Under the pieces are notes generated by a model, which had not been told where the DNA came from, made no database searches, and was given only the letters and a program-made list of their open reading frames with translations. DNA of 13,425 bases from JBKBXU01 sp046313675 (GTDB lineage: Bacteria; Bacteroidota; Bacteroidia; Cytophagales; Cytophagaceae). Position numbers and translations under genes: made by a program. The stretch is from assembly GCA_046313675.1 (NCBI GenBank), contig JBKBXU010000105.1, positions 1 through 13,425 of the forward strand, written 5' to 3'. Of this stretch, positions 1 through 7,172 are shown in pieces. How positions within the stretch are numbered: position 1 is the first letter of the stretch; every line of letters starts with the position of its first letter.

Positions 1-614
1 TCTCCAATATTGAGGGCTTAATTTATACCCTCAATGATATCCTTCAAGATTATAATAACGAAGAAGCAGATGAAATAATCGGGCTTATAAACCAATCTAT
101 TCAAAGGTTTAAAAATACCCTTTTAGATCTTACTGAAATCAGCAAGGTTCAAAATATTAACGAAGAGGCTGAAGATGTAAATATCCTGGATGTTATACAG
201 GAAGTAAAAATAACACTTGCTTCTCAGATTGAAAGTTACAAAGCTGATATATGTGTTGATCTGGAGATTGTAAACGTAAAATTCTCAAGGAAGAATTTAC
301 GAAGTATTATTTACAATTTATTGAGTAACGGGATTAAATACAGCTCTCCAAAAAGAAAACCGCAGGTAAAAATCAGCACTGAACAATGGGGGATTTATTT
401 GTTGCTCAGAATCGAAGACAATGGTTTAGGTATAAGAACAGAATCTATACCGCAAATTTTTTCCATGTTCAAGAGGCTTCATGATCATGTTGACGGTACA
501 GGTCTTGGATTATATATTTTAAAGAAAATTATTGAAAATGCTGGTGGAAAAATTGAAGTAGAAAGTGAATTAGACAAAGGCACTGTGTTTAATTTATTTT
601 TAAAAAATACTTAA
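1..614 (+). CDS. Sensor histidine kinase, C-terminal part (5' end outside window)
   Basis: The frame is open from base 3 to the stop at 612-614, about 203 residues; an internal TTG at 321 is not the real start. The first residues (SNIEGLIYTLND) resemble the stretch just after the phosphoacceptor H-box of Bacteroidota kinases, so the histidine probably lies just upstream of the window. The HATPase_c domain follows: N-box NLLSNGIKYSSP around 312-350, G1 box EDNGLGI around 414-434, F-box IFSMFKR, and G2 box GTGLGL around 495-512. This is the normal order and the ATP-binding half looks intact. The signal and the partner regulator cannot be inferred, because the sensor region is missing and no response regulator lies downstream. 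The kinase assignment is firm; the subfamily is unknown. Confidence 0.93.
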   Translation, partial: SNIEGLIYTLNDILQDYNNEEADEIIGLINQSIQRFKNTLLDLTEISKVQNINEEAEDVNILDVIQEVKITLASQIESYKADICVDLEIVNVKFSRKNLRSIIYNLLSNGIKYSSPKRKPQVKISTEQWGIYLLLRIEDNGLGIRTESIPQIFSMFKRLHDHVDGTGLGLYILKKIIENAGGKIEVESELDKGTVFNLFLKNT

Positions 615-661
615 AATTTCAGATTACAAGGTTTTTACAAAAAACACCCTACTGAAATTTT
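613..661 (+). terminator. Inverted repeat after the kinase gene, possible terminator
   Basis: AAAATTTCAG at 613-622 is an exact reverse complement of CTGAAATTTT at 652-661. The left arm begins inside the kinase stop codon. The 29-nt loop holds a second pairing, GGTTTTT against AAAAAC. The stem is A/T-rich and the final T-run is only four bases, so it could be a weak intrinsic terminator or an mRNA 3'-end hairpin. Position and symmetry are clear; function is inferred. Confidence 0.4.
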
Positions 662-782
662 CAATCCATCAATAACCAGGATCAGAATAAAATAATAGAA
701 GGATTAATAAAAAAGAGAGATTTTCAATCTATTGAAGTGGCTGAAATAATAAAGAAAAATAAAAAATAATGGCACTCGATCT

Positions 783-1241
783 ATGATTAAAGGATTATTT
801 GAAACTCATTTATTTGTTGAAAATTTAGAAATATCAATTGACTTTTATAAAAATGTTCTTGGGCTTGAACAATGCTATTTTGAAGAAGAAAGACGAACCG
901 CTTTTTTTTGGATTGGTAAACCTAAAGAAACAATGTTAGGACTTTGGGAAAAACCAAAATCACAAATTGACAGGCGACATTTTGCTTTTCGCTGTGACAA
1001 AGAATATATCTTAAACCAAGCAACTGAATTTTTAAACGGACAAGGGTTAAAACCTTACAATTTTTTAAAAGACGGAACTGACAGACCTATGGTTTTTGCA
1101 TGGATGCCTGCAATTGCAATCTATTTTAATGACCCAGACGGACATTATCTTGAATTTATTGCAATTTTAGACGATGAAGCGAGACCAGAATTGGGAGTAA
1201 TTTCGTATGATGAATGGACAAATAGAGATAAAATAACGTAA
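783..1241 (+). CDS. VOC (glyoxalase/bleomycin-resistance fold) family protein
   Basis: A 152-residue single-chain VOC protein with two beta-alpha-beta-beta-beta halves. The first half starts ETHLFVENLEISIDFYKNVLG, the second ends YFNDPDGHYLEFIAIL. Probable metal ligands are His9, His66 (RRHFAF) and Glu124 (YLEF), the usual H/H/E set, so a divalent-metal enzyme is likely. Substrates in this superfamily range from methylglyoxal-glutathione to fosfomycin and aromatic diols; nothing here selects one. The ATG at 783 fits the first beta strand and there is no clear ribosome-binding site. It is cytoplasmic and monocistronic by context, and the repeat-like DNA beginning at 1245 follows almost directly. 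Fold confidence is high; function is open. Confidence 0.88.
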   Translation: MIKGLFETHLFVENLEISIDFYKNVLGLEQCYFEEERRTAFFWIGKPKETMLGLWEKPKSQIDRRHFAFRCDKEYILNQATEFLNGQGLKPYNFLKDGTDRPMVFAWMPAIAIYFNDPDGHYLEFIAILDDEARPELGVISYDEWTNRDKIT

Positions 1242-1244
1242 AAT

Positions 1245-1391
1245 AAGCACTACTGCCAGCAAGGGTTTGCGTCAGGCGGACTGAAGTACAAAACTCAATA
1301 GCAGTGTTTCAATTGAACTTTAGTAATAATTTCGGCTTTAGTGCTTCGATTTCCCATCCGAACCCAAAGCCCCAAAACTTTGCCAGCAAGG
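1245..1391 (+). repeat. Repeat-like non-coding element with paired inverted and direct repeats
   Basis: This forms most of the left part of the gene-free stretch 1242-1672. AAGCACTACTGCC (1245-1257) pairs with GGCTTTAGTGCTT (1334-1346) at 11 of 13 positions. The 11-mer TGCCAGCAAGG occurs twice in the same orientation, at 1254-1264 and 1381-1391. GGCTTT (1334-1339) also faces AAAGCC (1366-1371), an alternative shorter hairpin. The segment is visibly less A/T-rich than the flanking genes. Open frames across it have no recognisable protein character. The architecture resembles the intergenic repeats I associate with small accessory genes in Bacteroidota, which is recollection only. Whether it is mobile or a recombination site is unproven. 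Confidence 0.45.
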
Positions 1392-1533
1392 CGTGACGAA
1401 CTCGCAACAAGACACCTTGAAAACAATGACATTTTCGTATCATAATCAAACCTAAACTTATCAAATCGTATTGCCCCCTCTGGAATAATATAGTATCTTC
1501 GATACCAAATGCCATACCGGCACACACACGAGG

Positions 1534-1692
1534 CTATAATCTATGGCCCGGGTGGAGGTGACGGATACCTTGCTGCTTTTTACTATCTTTATCTCGGATG
1601 GATAGTAAAGTGGTTTTAAAGCGTCCACAGATCATAGCCCAAATATTGCCAGTAATTGTAAAAGCGAATCCGATGACAACGATAAAACAAAA
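1534..1692 (-). pseudogene. Possible remnant of a membrane-protein C-terminus
   Basis: Read on the minus strand, this stretch gives a hydrophobic segment (VVIGFAFTITGNIWAMICG) followed by a basic tail ending HLHPGHRL and a stop at 1534-1536. That pattern looks like the end of a membrane protein and has no gene around it. It overlaps the first codons of the longest plus-strand frame opening at 1598, which is one reason I start that gene at 1673. It may equally be a chance frame; I recognise no family. Confidence 0.22.
1578..1610. repeat. 10-bp inverted repeat upstream of the GyrI-like gene
   Basis: TTTTACTATC (1578-1587) and GATAGTAAAG (1601-1610) are complementary at 9 of 10 positions, the outer pair being G-T. 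The loop is 13 nt. It lies 63 bp before the ATG at 1673. It could be an operator, a hairpin in the leader, or part of the older sequence filling 1242-1672. Confidence 0.4.
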
Positions 1693-2152
1693 TATTGATA
1701 CGTGCGGACTTTCAATAGAATTGACTAACTCACAAACTGATAATTTCAAAATCATTCAAAATCTTTGGGTTACTTTTAATAAAGAGCTGAGAAAATTTAA
1801 TCTAAATCAAAATATTGGTAATTGGACAAAGTATGGTATAACATTTAAAGTAGGCGAAAAATATTTCTATCTGACAGCAATCCCCAGAAACACTGTTTTG
1901 TTTCCTGACCATTTTACAAGTTTAGAAATTCCGAAAGGTGAGTATGAAATATTTACGCATAAGGGAAAAATGGAAAACATGAAACAAACGCTTTACGATA
2001 TTTATAAGATCATTTTACCAAACTCAAATCTAAAAATTGAAGATCAAATGAAGGCAGGCTTTATTCACTTTGAAAAATATGATTTCAGGTTCCAATGGAA
2101 TAAACCGAATTCGGTAATTGAAATTTATTTGCCGATAAATACAAGTAAATAG
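1673..2152 (+). CDS. GyrI-like effector-binding domain protein (stand-alone)
   Basis: The protein is 159 residues from the ATG at 1673. The frame also opens at 1598, but those 25 extra residues (MDSKVVLKRPQ...) do not resemble the family and overlap an inverted repeat, so I prefer the later start. It has the two-repeat SHS2 pattern of GyrI/AraC effector-binding domains: strand GLSIELTN, helix IIQNLWVTFNKELRKF, strands YGITFKV and YFYLTAIP, then the core IPKGEYEIFTHKG, helix MKQTLYDIYKIILP, and closing strands FRFQWNK and VIEIYLPI. There is no DNA-binding domain, so it is a stand-alone ligand-binding protein of the kind proposed to sequester or hydrolyse small molecules. A DUF3781 gene follows after 13 bp, probably in the same transcript. 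The family call is good; the ligand is unknown. Confidence 0.75.
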   Translation: MTTIKQNIDTCGLSIELTNSQTDNFKIIQNLWVTFNKELRKFNLNQNIGNWTKYGITFKVGEKYFYLTAIPRNTVLFPDHFTSLEIPKGEYEIFTHKGKMENMKQTLYDIYKIILPNSNLKIEDQMKAGFIHFEKYDFRFQWNKPNSVIEIYLPINTSK

Positions 2153-2165
2153 TTGCAAAAAGAAC

Positions 2166-2435
2166 ATGAACAATTTTAAAGCAGAAATTTTAGATAAATT
2201 TTGTTATACCGACCTTGTTTATGAAAGAATTAACAAAAAACTGAACAAAAAATTATCAAATGTCAAAATTGAAGAAATGATTTTTGCCATTATAAATGAA
2301 ACTGATGATTCCGGATTTGTTAAAAAAGGTAAGAATATCTATATAACAAATACTGAAAGAAATGTTAGGCTTACTATTAATTCTTTTACCAATAGAATAA
2401 TTACAGCAGACAAATTGAACAAATTAGTTGAGTAG
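2166..2435 (+). CDS. DUF3781 family protein
   Basis: An 89-residue small cytoplasmic protein. The pattern matches what I know of DUF3781: an N-terminal helix with a YERINKKL motif, a helix ending MIFAII, the strand pair FVKKGKNIYITN, and a closing segment VRLTINSFTNRIITADKL, where the ITA-(D/H)-K ending is characteristic. No enzymatic residues or membrane segments are seen. It follows the GyrI-like gene by 13 bp on the same strand, so the two are probably cotranscribed. Both are short accessory genes of the kind found scattered in Bacteroidota genomes. No function has been established for the family as far as I know. Confidence 0.72.
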   Translation: MNNFKAEILDKFCYTDLVYERINKKLNKKLSNVKIEEMIFAIINETDDSGFVKKGKNIYITNTERNVRLTINSFTNRIITADKLNKLVE

Positions 2436-2439
2436 ATAA

Positions 2440-2456
2440 GGGGGAATCTCACCCCC
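2440..2456 (+). other. Short GGGGG/CCCCC hairpin after the DUF3781 gene
   Basis: GGGGG at 2440-2444 pairs with CCCCC at 2452-2456 across a 7-nt loop, five bases after the stop codon. The G/C runs stand out in an A/T-rich context. No T-run follows, so a classic intrinsic terminator is not supported; it may protect or end the transcript by another route. Confidence 0.3.
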
Positions 2457-2528
2457 AAACCTCTCACAACTTGCATATTTCCATGGGCGTCTCCTGGATA
2501 ATTTAGGTTAAATGCTTAAATTTAAAAT

Positions 2529-3413
2529 ATGGAAGAATTAAATACTAACGACTTTATCGTTACAAGCCCGGTCAAACTTAATGAAATTCCTACCGTGCTT
2601 GAGACTGGTGCTACGAAAAAGGAAAAGAAGAAAGCCCTGAAAAAGATTGGGAAGAAGCTTTCTGAGTTGCAAAATACCATGTATGCCCACAATCGTTATG
2701 GGGTCCTCGTTTGCTTACAGGGTATGGATACATCTGGTAAAGATAGCCTGATCAGAGAAGTGTTCAGTAGGTTTAACCCCCGTGGTGTGGTGGTGCATAG
2801 TTTTAAAACCCCCACAAGCAAGGAATTGCAACATGACTATTTGTGGCGACACCATATGGCACTGCCTGAAAGAGGCAAATATTCAATCTTCAACCGTACT
2901 CATTATGAAAACCTTCTGGTTACCAAAGTAAATCCGGAATTTTTACTTAATGAAAATCTTCCCGGAATTGAAAAAGTTGAGGATGTAAACGATTTGTTTT
3001 GGGAAAAAAGGTTTAATCAGATAAAGAATTTCGAAGAGCATATTACGCAGAATGGTACCATTGTTTTTAAATTTTTTCTGCACCTGAGCAAGGAAGAACA
3101 AAGACTTCGCTTGCTAAGAAGACTTGAAAAAAAAGACAAAGTCTGGAAATTCACGCGCAGTGATTTAAGTGAAAGAAAATTATGGGACAAATACCAGGAT
3201 TGTTATGAAGATGCTATTAACAAAACATCTCTACCCCATGCCCCATGGTATATCATTCCTGCCGACGACAAAGAGTTAGCAAGATACCTTGTCGGGAAAA
3301 TTATTTATGAAAAAATGGTGAAGTATGAAAATATTACCGAGCCTCAGCCGGATGAGCATATCCTGAAGAATATTGATATTTATAAAGAAAAACTTTCAAA
3401 GAAGGATGCTTAA
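2529..3413 (+). CDS. ppk2: PPK2-family polyphosphate:nucleotide phosphotransferase
   Basis: A 294-residue one-domain polyphosphate kinase 2. These cytoplasmic enzymes transfer phosphate from inorganic polyphosphate to nucleotides. After a basic N-terminal helical region (residues 29-50, lysine-rich) come the Walker A loop GMDTSGKDS (65-73), the conserved stretch FNPRGVVVHSFKTPTSKE (82-99), the HDYLWRHH motif (102-109), the Walker B-like IFNRTHYE (120-127), and the lid-region arginines RLRLLRRLEKKDKVWKF. The C-terminal part WDKYQDCYEDAI...APWYIIPADDK closes the fold. Length and motif order match the PPK2-related group that includes class III enzymes, which can phosphorylate AMP and ADP; the preferred nucleotide cannot be read from sequence alone. 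It appears monocistronic. Its likely role is nucleotide regeneration or polyphosphate consumption. Confidence 0.93.
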   Translation: MEELNTNDFIVTSPVKLNEIPTVLETGATKKEKKKALKKIGKKLSELQNTMYAHNRYGVLVCLQGMDTSGKDSLIREVFSRFNPRGVVVHSFKTPTSKELQHDYLWRHHMALPERGKYSIFNRTHYENLLVTKVNPEFLLNENLPGIEKVEDVNDLFWEKRFNQIKNFEEHITQNGTIVFKFFLHLSKEEQRLRLLRRLEKKDKVWKFTRSDLSERKLWDKYQDCYEDAINKTSLPHAPWYIIPADDKELARYLVGKIIYEKMVKYENITEPQPDEHILKNIDIYKEKLSKKDA

Positions 3414-3612
3414 AGAACAACAATCTGAGAAGCCCACGCTACATAAACCAACCGTTCTCGGCATTAAGGAAGAACAGAACATTCCGGAAAAATCGTAAGG
3501 TTTAAGAAACAATATGAAAGCGAAATACAAACGTTTACTGATAAAGTTCCAGATGATATGTGTAAATATATCCGTATGATATTGAAGCAGATAAAATTTC
3601 AATTAAATTAGA

Positions 3613-3698
3613 GGTTCTCTAGGAGTTCGGGAAGCGAATTTCGGAAATTCACTATTTTTAGACCATAAAAATAACATTTGAACTGATTCTCGAGAACC
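3613..3698. promoter_or_regulatory. Nested palindromes immediately upstream of the YD-repeat gene
   Basis: Three symmetric elements lie in 86 bp, ending one base before the ATG at 3700. The outer arms GGTTCTC (3613-3619) and GAGAACC (3692-3698) are exact complements, and inside them GTTC and GAAC continue the pairing with unequal spacers. GAATTTC-G-GAAATTC (3636-3650) is a perfect 15-bp hyphenated palindrome. TTCTCGAGAA (3687-3696) is a perfect 10-bp palindrome over the presumed ribosome-binding region. These could be regulator binding sites or an mRNA structure occluding the start. The rest of 3414-3612 contains no gene I can support. Confidence 0.5.
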
Positions 3699-3699
3699 C

Positions 3700-4542
3700 A
3701 TGAAATTTGTAATCACATTAATAATGCTTTTTTACACATTTGGTGTGTTTGCCCAACATGAATATAAATTTAATGAAGAACATATAAAACAGAATGGAAT
3801 AAGTGAAATCTTGACATTTACATATAATCTTGAAACAGGTGATAGTGTGTTAACAATTCACGATTGGTATGATACTACCGGTAATCTTTTGAAGGAAATA
3901 GTTTACAATGAGAAAGGGGAAGTAAAAAATAAGTGCATATCTGAAATTGATTCAAATAGATTAATAAGCAGGCAATTTGTTTTTATGGGACAGGACTCCA
4001 TATATACAACTATACAATATGCATATAACAAAAACAACGTTTTAACTAGTTATAAGCAACTAAATCCCGATGGAACAATAGTCCACCACTACAAAAAGAA
4101 ATATAATAAAAAAGGTCAGAATACAAGAATGTATAAAAATCGCTATGACTTTCAAGGCTTCCTACTAACCCAAAAGTATTTCTACAGAAAGGATGGACAA
4201 ATTAAGAAGATTAAAAGTTACTCTGAAACAGGAAATTTATCTTCTACTCGTAATTATCAATATGATAAAAATAGGAATCTAATTGCATTGCATCAAATAG
4301 TTAACAGTAACAAACAACTGATTTTTAATAACACTTATAATCAGAAAAATCAGAAAATAGAAATATTTTTCCCGAAAAAGATTATTAAAATACATAATGA
4401 TATACTGATTACCGGCGAAACAGAAGAAAAGCGTATATATAACTATGAAACTGAAGGGAATTTATTAGAAGAAAGAACATTTGAAAATGGAAAACTAATT
4501 TCCCAAAAGAAGTTTTTCTACAAAAAGTTTGGCACGAAATAG
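3700..4542 (+). CDS. Secreted YD-repeat-like protein
   Basis: A 280-residue exported protein. It has a Sec signal peptide (residues 1-18, cleavage probably after VFA, before Gln19) and no lipobox cysteine. The mature part is built from short beta-hairpin repeats of about 20 residues of the form Y-x-x-x-G-x-(L/I)-x-x-x-x-x-Y, for example YDTTGNLLKEIVYNEKGEV, YRKDGQIKKIKSYSETGNL and YDKNRNLIALHQ. These resemble YD/RHS-type or MORN_2-type repeats common in Bacteroidota cell-envelope proteins. It is rich in Lys, Asn and Tyr. There is no toxin domain and no RHS core, so it is not an RHS toxin. Expected location is periplasm or outer surface. The gene stands alone behind the palindromic leader at 3613-3698. 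Function is unknown. Confidence 0.75.
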   Translation: MKFVITLIMLFYTFGVFAQHEYKFNEEHIKQNGISEILTFTYNLETGDSVLTIHDWYDTTGNLLKEIVYNEKGEVKNKCISEIDSNRLISRQFVFMGQDSIYTTIQYAYNKNNVLTSYKQLNPDGTIVHHYKKKYNKKGQNTRMYKNRYDFQGFLLTQKYFYRKDGQIKKIKSYSETGNLSSTRNYQYDKNRNLIALHQIVNSNKQLIFNNTYNQKNQKIEIFFPKKIIKIHNDILITGETEEKRIYNYETEGNLLEERTFENGKLISQKKFFYKKFGTK

Positions 4543-4802
4543 AGTATTTGGGAAACGCCTTACAATGGTAAGATTAAATTAAATATAAACTGCCGAGAAC
4601 ACTATATAAAAAGAGCAGCGAGTTCAGTGGTAGTGGTCCTCATCTTTTGCAGATATATTATCAAAAGTTCCCATAAAAATCGCTAATATAGGCGAGTCTA
4701 AGTGTGCTAAAAAATTTCAATGAGAATGCTAACTTAACAGAACTAAGCAATCCTAAACATGAGAAGGCGTCAGCTGAAAACCATAAACTAAAAAACTAAA
4801 AG

Positions 4803-5396
4803 ATGACCGAGCGATTTTTAAAAGCTAAACATTGGCAAATATTCCTTCTGACATTTGGCTTACCTATGATTATTCATTTTACAACGATGGGTTTTATGGT
4901 AGTTAAATTTGTATCTCAGGAAAATCCTGACCCCACCATGATGTTTGATTACATGAAATTCTTCCCTGTGATTATGATCTTATTTATGGCTGTTTATTTC
5001 GGCTGGTTCTGGTCTGTGGCTATTGGACTTCAAAAGAAAGTTCCCGGGAATGTAAAAATGAAACTTAAAAAATTTAAAATATTCTTTTTTATACCATTGG
5101 TCTACATAGTTCTGTTTTTATTCTTTTTCAGTTTTATTATGTATGGCCTCTTCAGTTCCGGGGCAGAGCCAAATCTTCAGTTTGTTGGCCTCACTATTTC
5201 AATAATTGTCCCTTTACATCTGTTCTCAATTTTTTGCATGTTCTATTCCCTTTATTTTGTAGCCAAGACATTCAAAACAGTCGAATTACAAAGGGACGTG
5301 AAGTTCGAAGACTTTACAGGAGAATTTTTTATGATTTGGTTTTACCCCATCGGCATATGGATTTTACAACCGAAGATTAATAAAATGGTGGAATAA
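4803..5396 (+). CDS. Multi-pass inner-membrane protein, unknown family
   Basis: A 197-residue protein with four strongly hydrophobic segments, roughly residues 13-34, 52-74, 93-116 and 124-150, and a possible fifth re-entrant stretch in the C-terminal EFFMIWFYPIGIWILQP. A lysine-rich loop KMKLKKFKIF between segments 2 and 3 suggests a cytoplasmic side. The C-terminal block, preceded by FVAKTFKTVELQRDVKFEDFTGEFF and ending QPKINKM, has the look of a conserved family signature, and I believe similar proteins are frequent in Bacteroidota without an assigned role. No transporter or enzyme motif is seen. About 260 bp upstream (4543-4802) carries nothing recognisable. Confidence 0.75.
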   Translation: MTERFLKAKHWQIFLLTFGLPMIIHFTTMGFMVVKFVSQENPDPTMMFDYMKFFPVIMILFMAVYFGWFWSVAIGLQKKVPGNVKMKLKKFKIFFFIPLVYIVLFLFFFSFIMYGLFSSGAEPNLQFVGLTISIIVPLHLFSIFCMFYSLYFVAKTFKTVELQRDVKFEDFTGEFFMIWFYPIGIWILQPKINKMVE

Positions 5397-5513
5397 GTGA
5401 TTATATTAAAAAGGTTTTTCAATTCTGTTTAGAGGCCATAAATAGAGTTTTCTTGCCCTACACCATAAAAAATCACAATATATCGTTATATCTTAAAAAA
5501 AAATTTTACACCT

Positions 5514-5723
5514 ATGAAAGCCTTTCAGCTAACTCTATTTTTAGTTATTATACTTTTTTCATCTTGCAAAAAGGAATGTCAAAGCACAACATGGAAAGAA
5601 AACTGTAATTGTATTACCATACATGATCCTGTTTGTGGCTGTGATGGAAAAACCTACGGCAATAGCTGTGAAGCAGAATGTCAGGGAATTACCGAATACC
5701 GAAAGGGGGCATGCAATAGGTAG
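5514..5723 (+). CDS. Kazal-domain lipoprotein, predicted serine protease inhibitor
   Basis: A 69-residue lipoprotein. Residues 1-17 form a signal peptide ending in lipobox FSSC, with Cys18 the lipidated residue. The mature part is one Kazal domain: cysteines 22, 31, 33, 41, 43, 52, 56 and 67 with the signature PVCGCDGKTYGNSC and a closing Y-x-x-GAC. By alignment with ovomucoid-type Kazal loops, the P1 reactive-site residue would be Thr35, two after Cys33; that is inference. Kazal domains block serine proteases by a substrate-like loop. On a bacterial envelope lipoprotein this would suggest protection against its own or foreign proteases. lgt starts 28 bp downstream, so the two may be cotranscribed. 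Confidence 0.86.
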   Translation: MKAFQLTLFLVIILFSSCKKECQSTTWKENCNCITIHDPVCGCDGKTYGNSCEAECQGITEYRKGACNR

Positions 5724-5751
5724 TTTTCCACCAGGGTTAATAATATAACAT

Positions 5752-6600
5752 ATGATATCAAACTATATATACTGGAACCCTGATCCTGAAATAATTAATT
5801 TCTTCGGAATTTCCATTAGGTACTACGGACTACTCTTTGTAAGTGGGCTTGTTCTATCTATTTATATTTTGAGATGGATTTATAAGAGAGAAAATATTCC
5901 TTCGGAAAATTTAGACAAACTATCGATATATGGAGTGATTGGAATTTTGGCAGGGGCGCGATTAGGTCATTGTCTATTTTATGAACCTTCATACTATTTA
6001 TCAAATCCATTGGAAATGATTTTACCTATTACCCTTGCTGATGGGGGAGTTAAATTTGTGGGATATCAAGGCTTAGCTAGTCATGGCGGTGCATTAGGAT
6101 TTATAGTTGCCTTGTTTTTTTATTCTCGGAAAACCAAGCATTCAATGATTGATGCCGTTGATTTGATTGCGGTTGTTGCTGCATTAAGCGGTGCCTTTAT
6201 CAGACTTGGAAATTTGATGAATTCTGAAATCATAGGAATGCCTACAAACAGGCCTTGGGGGTTTATCTTTGCAAGTATTGATAACATTCCAAGACATCCT
6301 GCTCAATTATACGAAGCCATTTTTTATTTCCTTATTTTTGCATTTATGATTGTTCTTTATAAATCTAAACGGGCAAAACTTCAAAATGGATTTTTCTTTG
6401 GATTGGTTTTAGTGTTGGTATTTGTGGCAAGATTTATTTTTGAGTTTTTCAAAGAAAACCAAGTTGAATTTGAAACTGGTATGAATTTTAACATGGGACA
6501 GCTTTTAAGCCTTCCTTATATATTAGCAGGTATTGGTTTTATAGTATATGGACTGTGGAAAACAAAAAAGCTCAACGCAATTTATAACCCCTCTCATTGA
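5752..6600 (+). CDS. lgt: Prolipoprotein diacylglyceryl transferase
   Basis: A 282-residue inner-membrane enzyme that moves diacylglycerol from phosphatidylglycerol to the lipobox cysteine of prolipoproteins, the first step of lipoprotein maturation. Diagnostic motifs are all present: ISIRYYGLLF near the N-terminus, GAR (68-70), the catalytic-region SHGGALG with His111, the family signature RLGNLMNSEIIG with Arg151 and Asn154, RHPAQLYEA (181-189) and ARFIFEFFKENQ with Arg227. Seven hydrophobic segments are expected and the length is normal. It lies directly behind the Kazal lipoprotein, a predicted substrate. Several other lipoproteins in this window (7173, 10492, 11357, 13033) would also use it. 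No defects are visible. Confidence 0.97.
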   Translation: MISNYIYWNPDPEIINFFGISIRYYGLLFVSGLVLSIYILRWIYKRENIPSENLDKLSIYGVIGILAGARLGHCLFYEPSYYLSNPLEMILPITLADGGVKFVGYQGLASHGGALGFIVALFFYSRKTKHSMIDAVDLIAVVAALSGAFIRLGNLMNSEIIGMPTNRPWGFIFASIDNIPRHPAQLYEAIFYFLIFAFMIVLYKSKRAKLQNGFFFGLVLVLVFVARFIFEFFKENQVEFETGMNFNMGQLLSLPYILAGIGFIVYGLWKTKKLNAIYNPSH

Positions 6601-6693
6601 CCACTCAAAGATGTTTTTCAATAAAATAGAATTAATCATCTTCAACCGGATTAAAAAACAAACTCATTCTTCTAATCCCACAACAACTTGTAC

Positions 6694-7107
6694 CTACACA
6701 TCAACAGCACCTAATTTTTTCAATAACCTGGTATGTGACTTTACTGCGCTCCAAAAAGTTGTATTGTCATTATAAGGCAGGTTAAACTCCAAAGCTTTCT
6801 CCCTGACAAGTTCAGATATAGCCGGATAATGCACATGACATATTTCAGGAAACAAATGATGTTCAATTTGAAAATTTAAACCTCCTGTAAAAAAGCGGGT
6901 AAGCGTGCTTCTTCTTCCAAAATCTGCAGTTGTATACATTTGGTGGATAGCCCAATTGGTATTAACGTAACCGTCTTTGTCAGGGAGTGGAAATTGAGTT
7001 TCTTCTACTATATGAGCAAGTGCGAAAATCACAGCAATTAAAAACCCTTCTACAAGGTGACTAAGCACAAAACCTGCAAGTATATGATAAAAAGGAAGGT
7101 CTATGAA
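6694..7107 (-). pseudogene. Truncated acyl-lipid/acyl-CoA fatty acid desaturase (C-terminal part)
   Basis: The minus strand encodes the last ~138 residues of a membrane desaturase. The third histidine box QIEHH with following LFPEICHVHYP is intact, as is the membrane-segment end HLVEGFLIAVIFALAHIVEET. The frame reads upstream through the GTG at 7066-7068 into FIDLPFYHILAGF and then meets a stop at 7108-7110. Family members are about 350 residues with three His boxes; the first two, needed for the di-iron centre, are absent from the window. It is therefore almost certainly inactive. The 5' break lies within 100 bp of the start of the MORN lipoprotein gene on the other strand, suggesting that a rearrangement removed the rest. 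The C-terminus (stop at 6694-6696) is normal. Confidence 0.85.
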
Positions 7108-7172
7108 TTATGGCAACATAGATGAAGGAAATGCTAACATGCCTTAAACTTTTCGATCACATGACAATAACA

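Noticed and set aside
656..769. Short open frame of 37 codons between the kinase and the VOC gene, with FQSI repeated near each end
   Set aside because: It has no start codon in a suitable position, overlaps the right arm of the inverted repeat at 613-661, and resembles no family. A decayed gene end is possible but cannot be supported.
1309..1527. Minus-strand open frame of 72 residues
   Set aside because: It spans the repeat-like element; its composition follows the inverted and direct repeats rather than protein-like patterning.
3450..3610. Open frame ending DMCKYIRMILKQIKFQLN before the palindromic leader
   Set aside because: No start codon, about 45 codons between stops, and no recognisable family; too little to call a gene or a pseudogene.
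3700..4542. RHS/polymorphic toxin
   Set aside because: It has YD-like repeats only; there is no RHS core, no C-terminal toxin domain and no immunity gene beside it.
6548..6775. Plus-strand frame overlapping the end of lgt and the desaturase remnant
   Set aside because: It overlaps two better supported coding regions and has low-complexity Thr/Ser composition.
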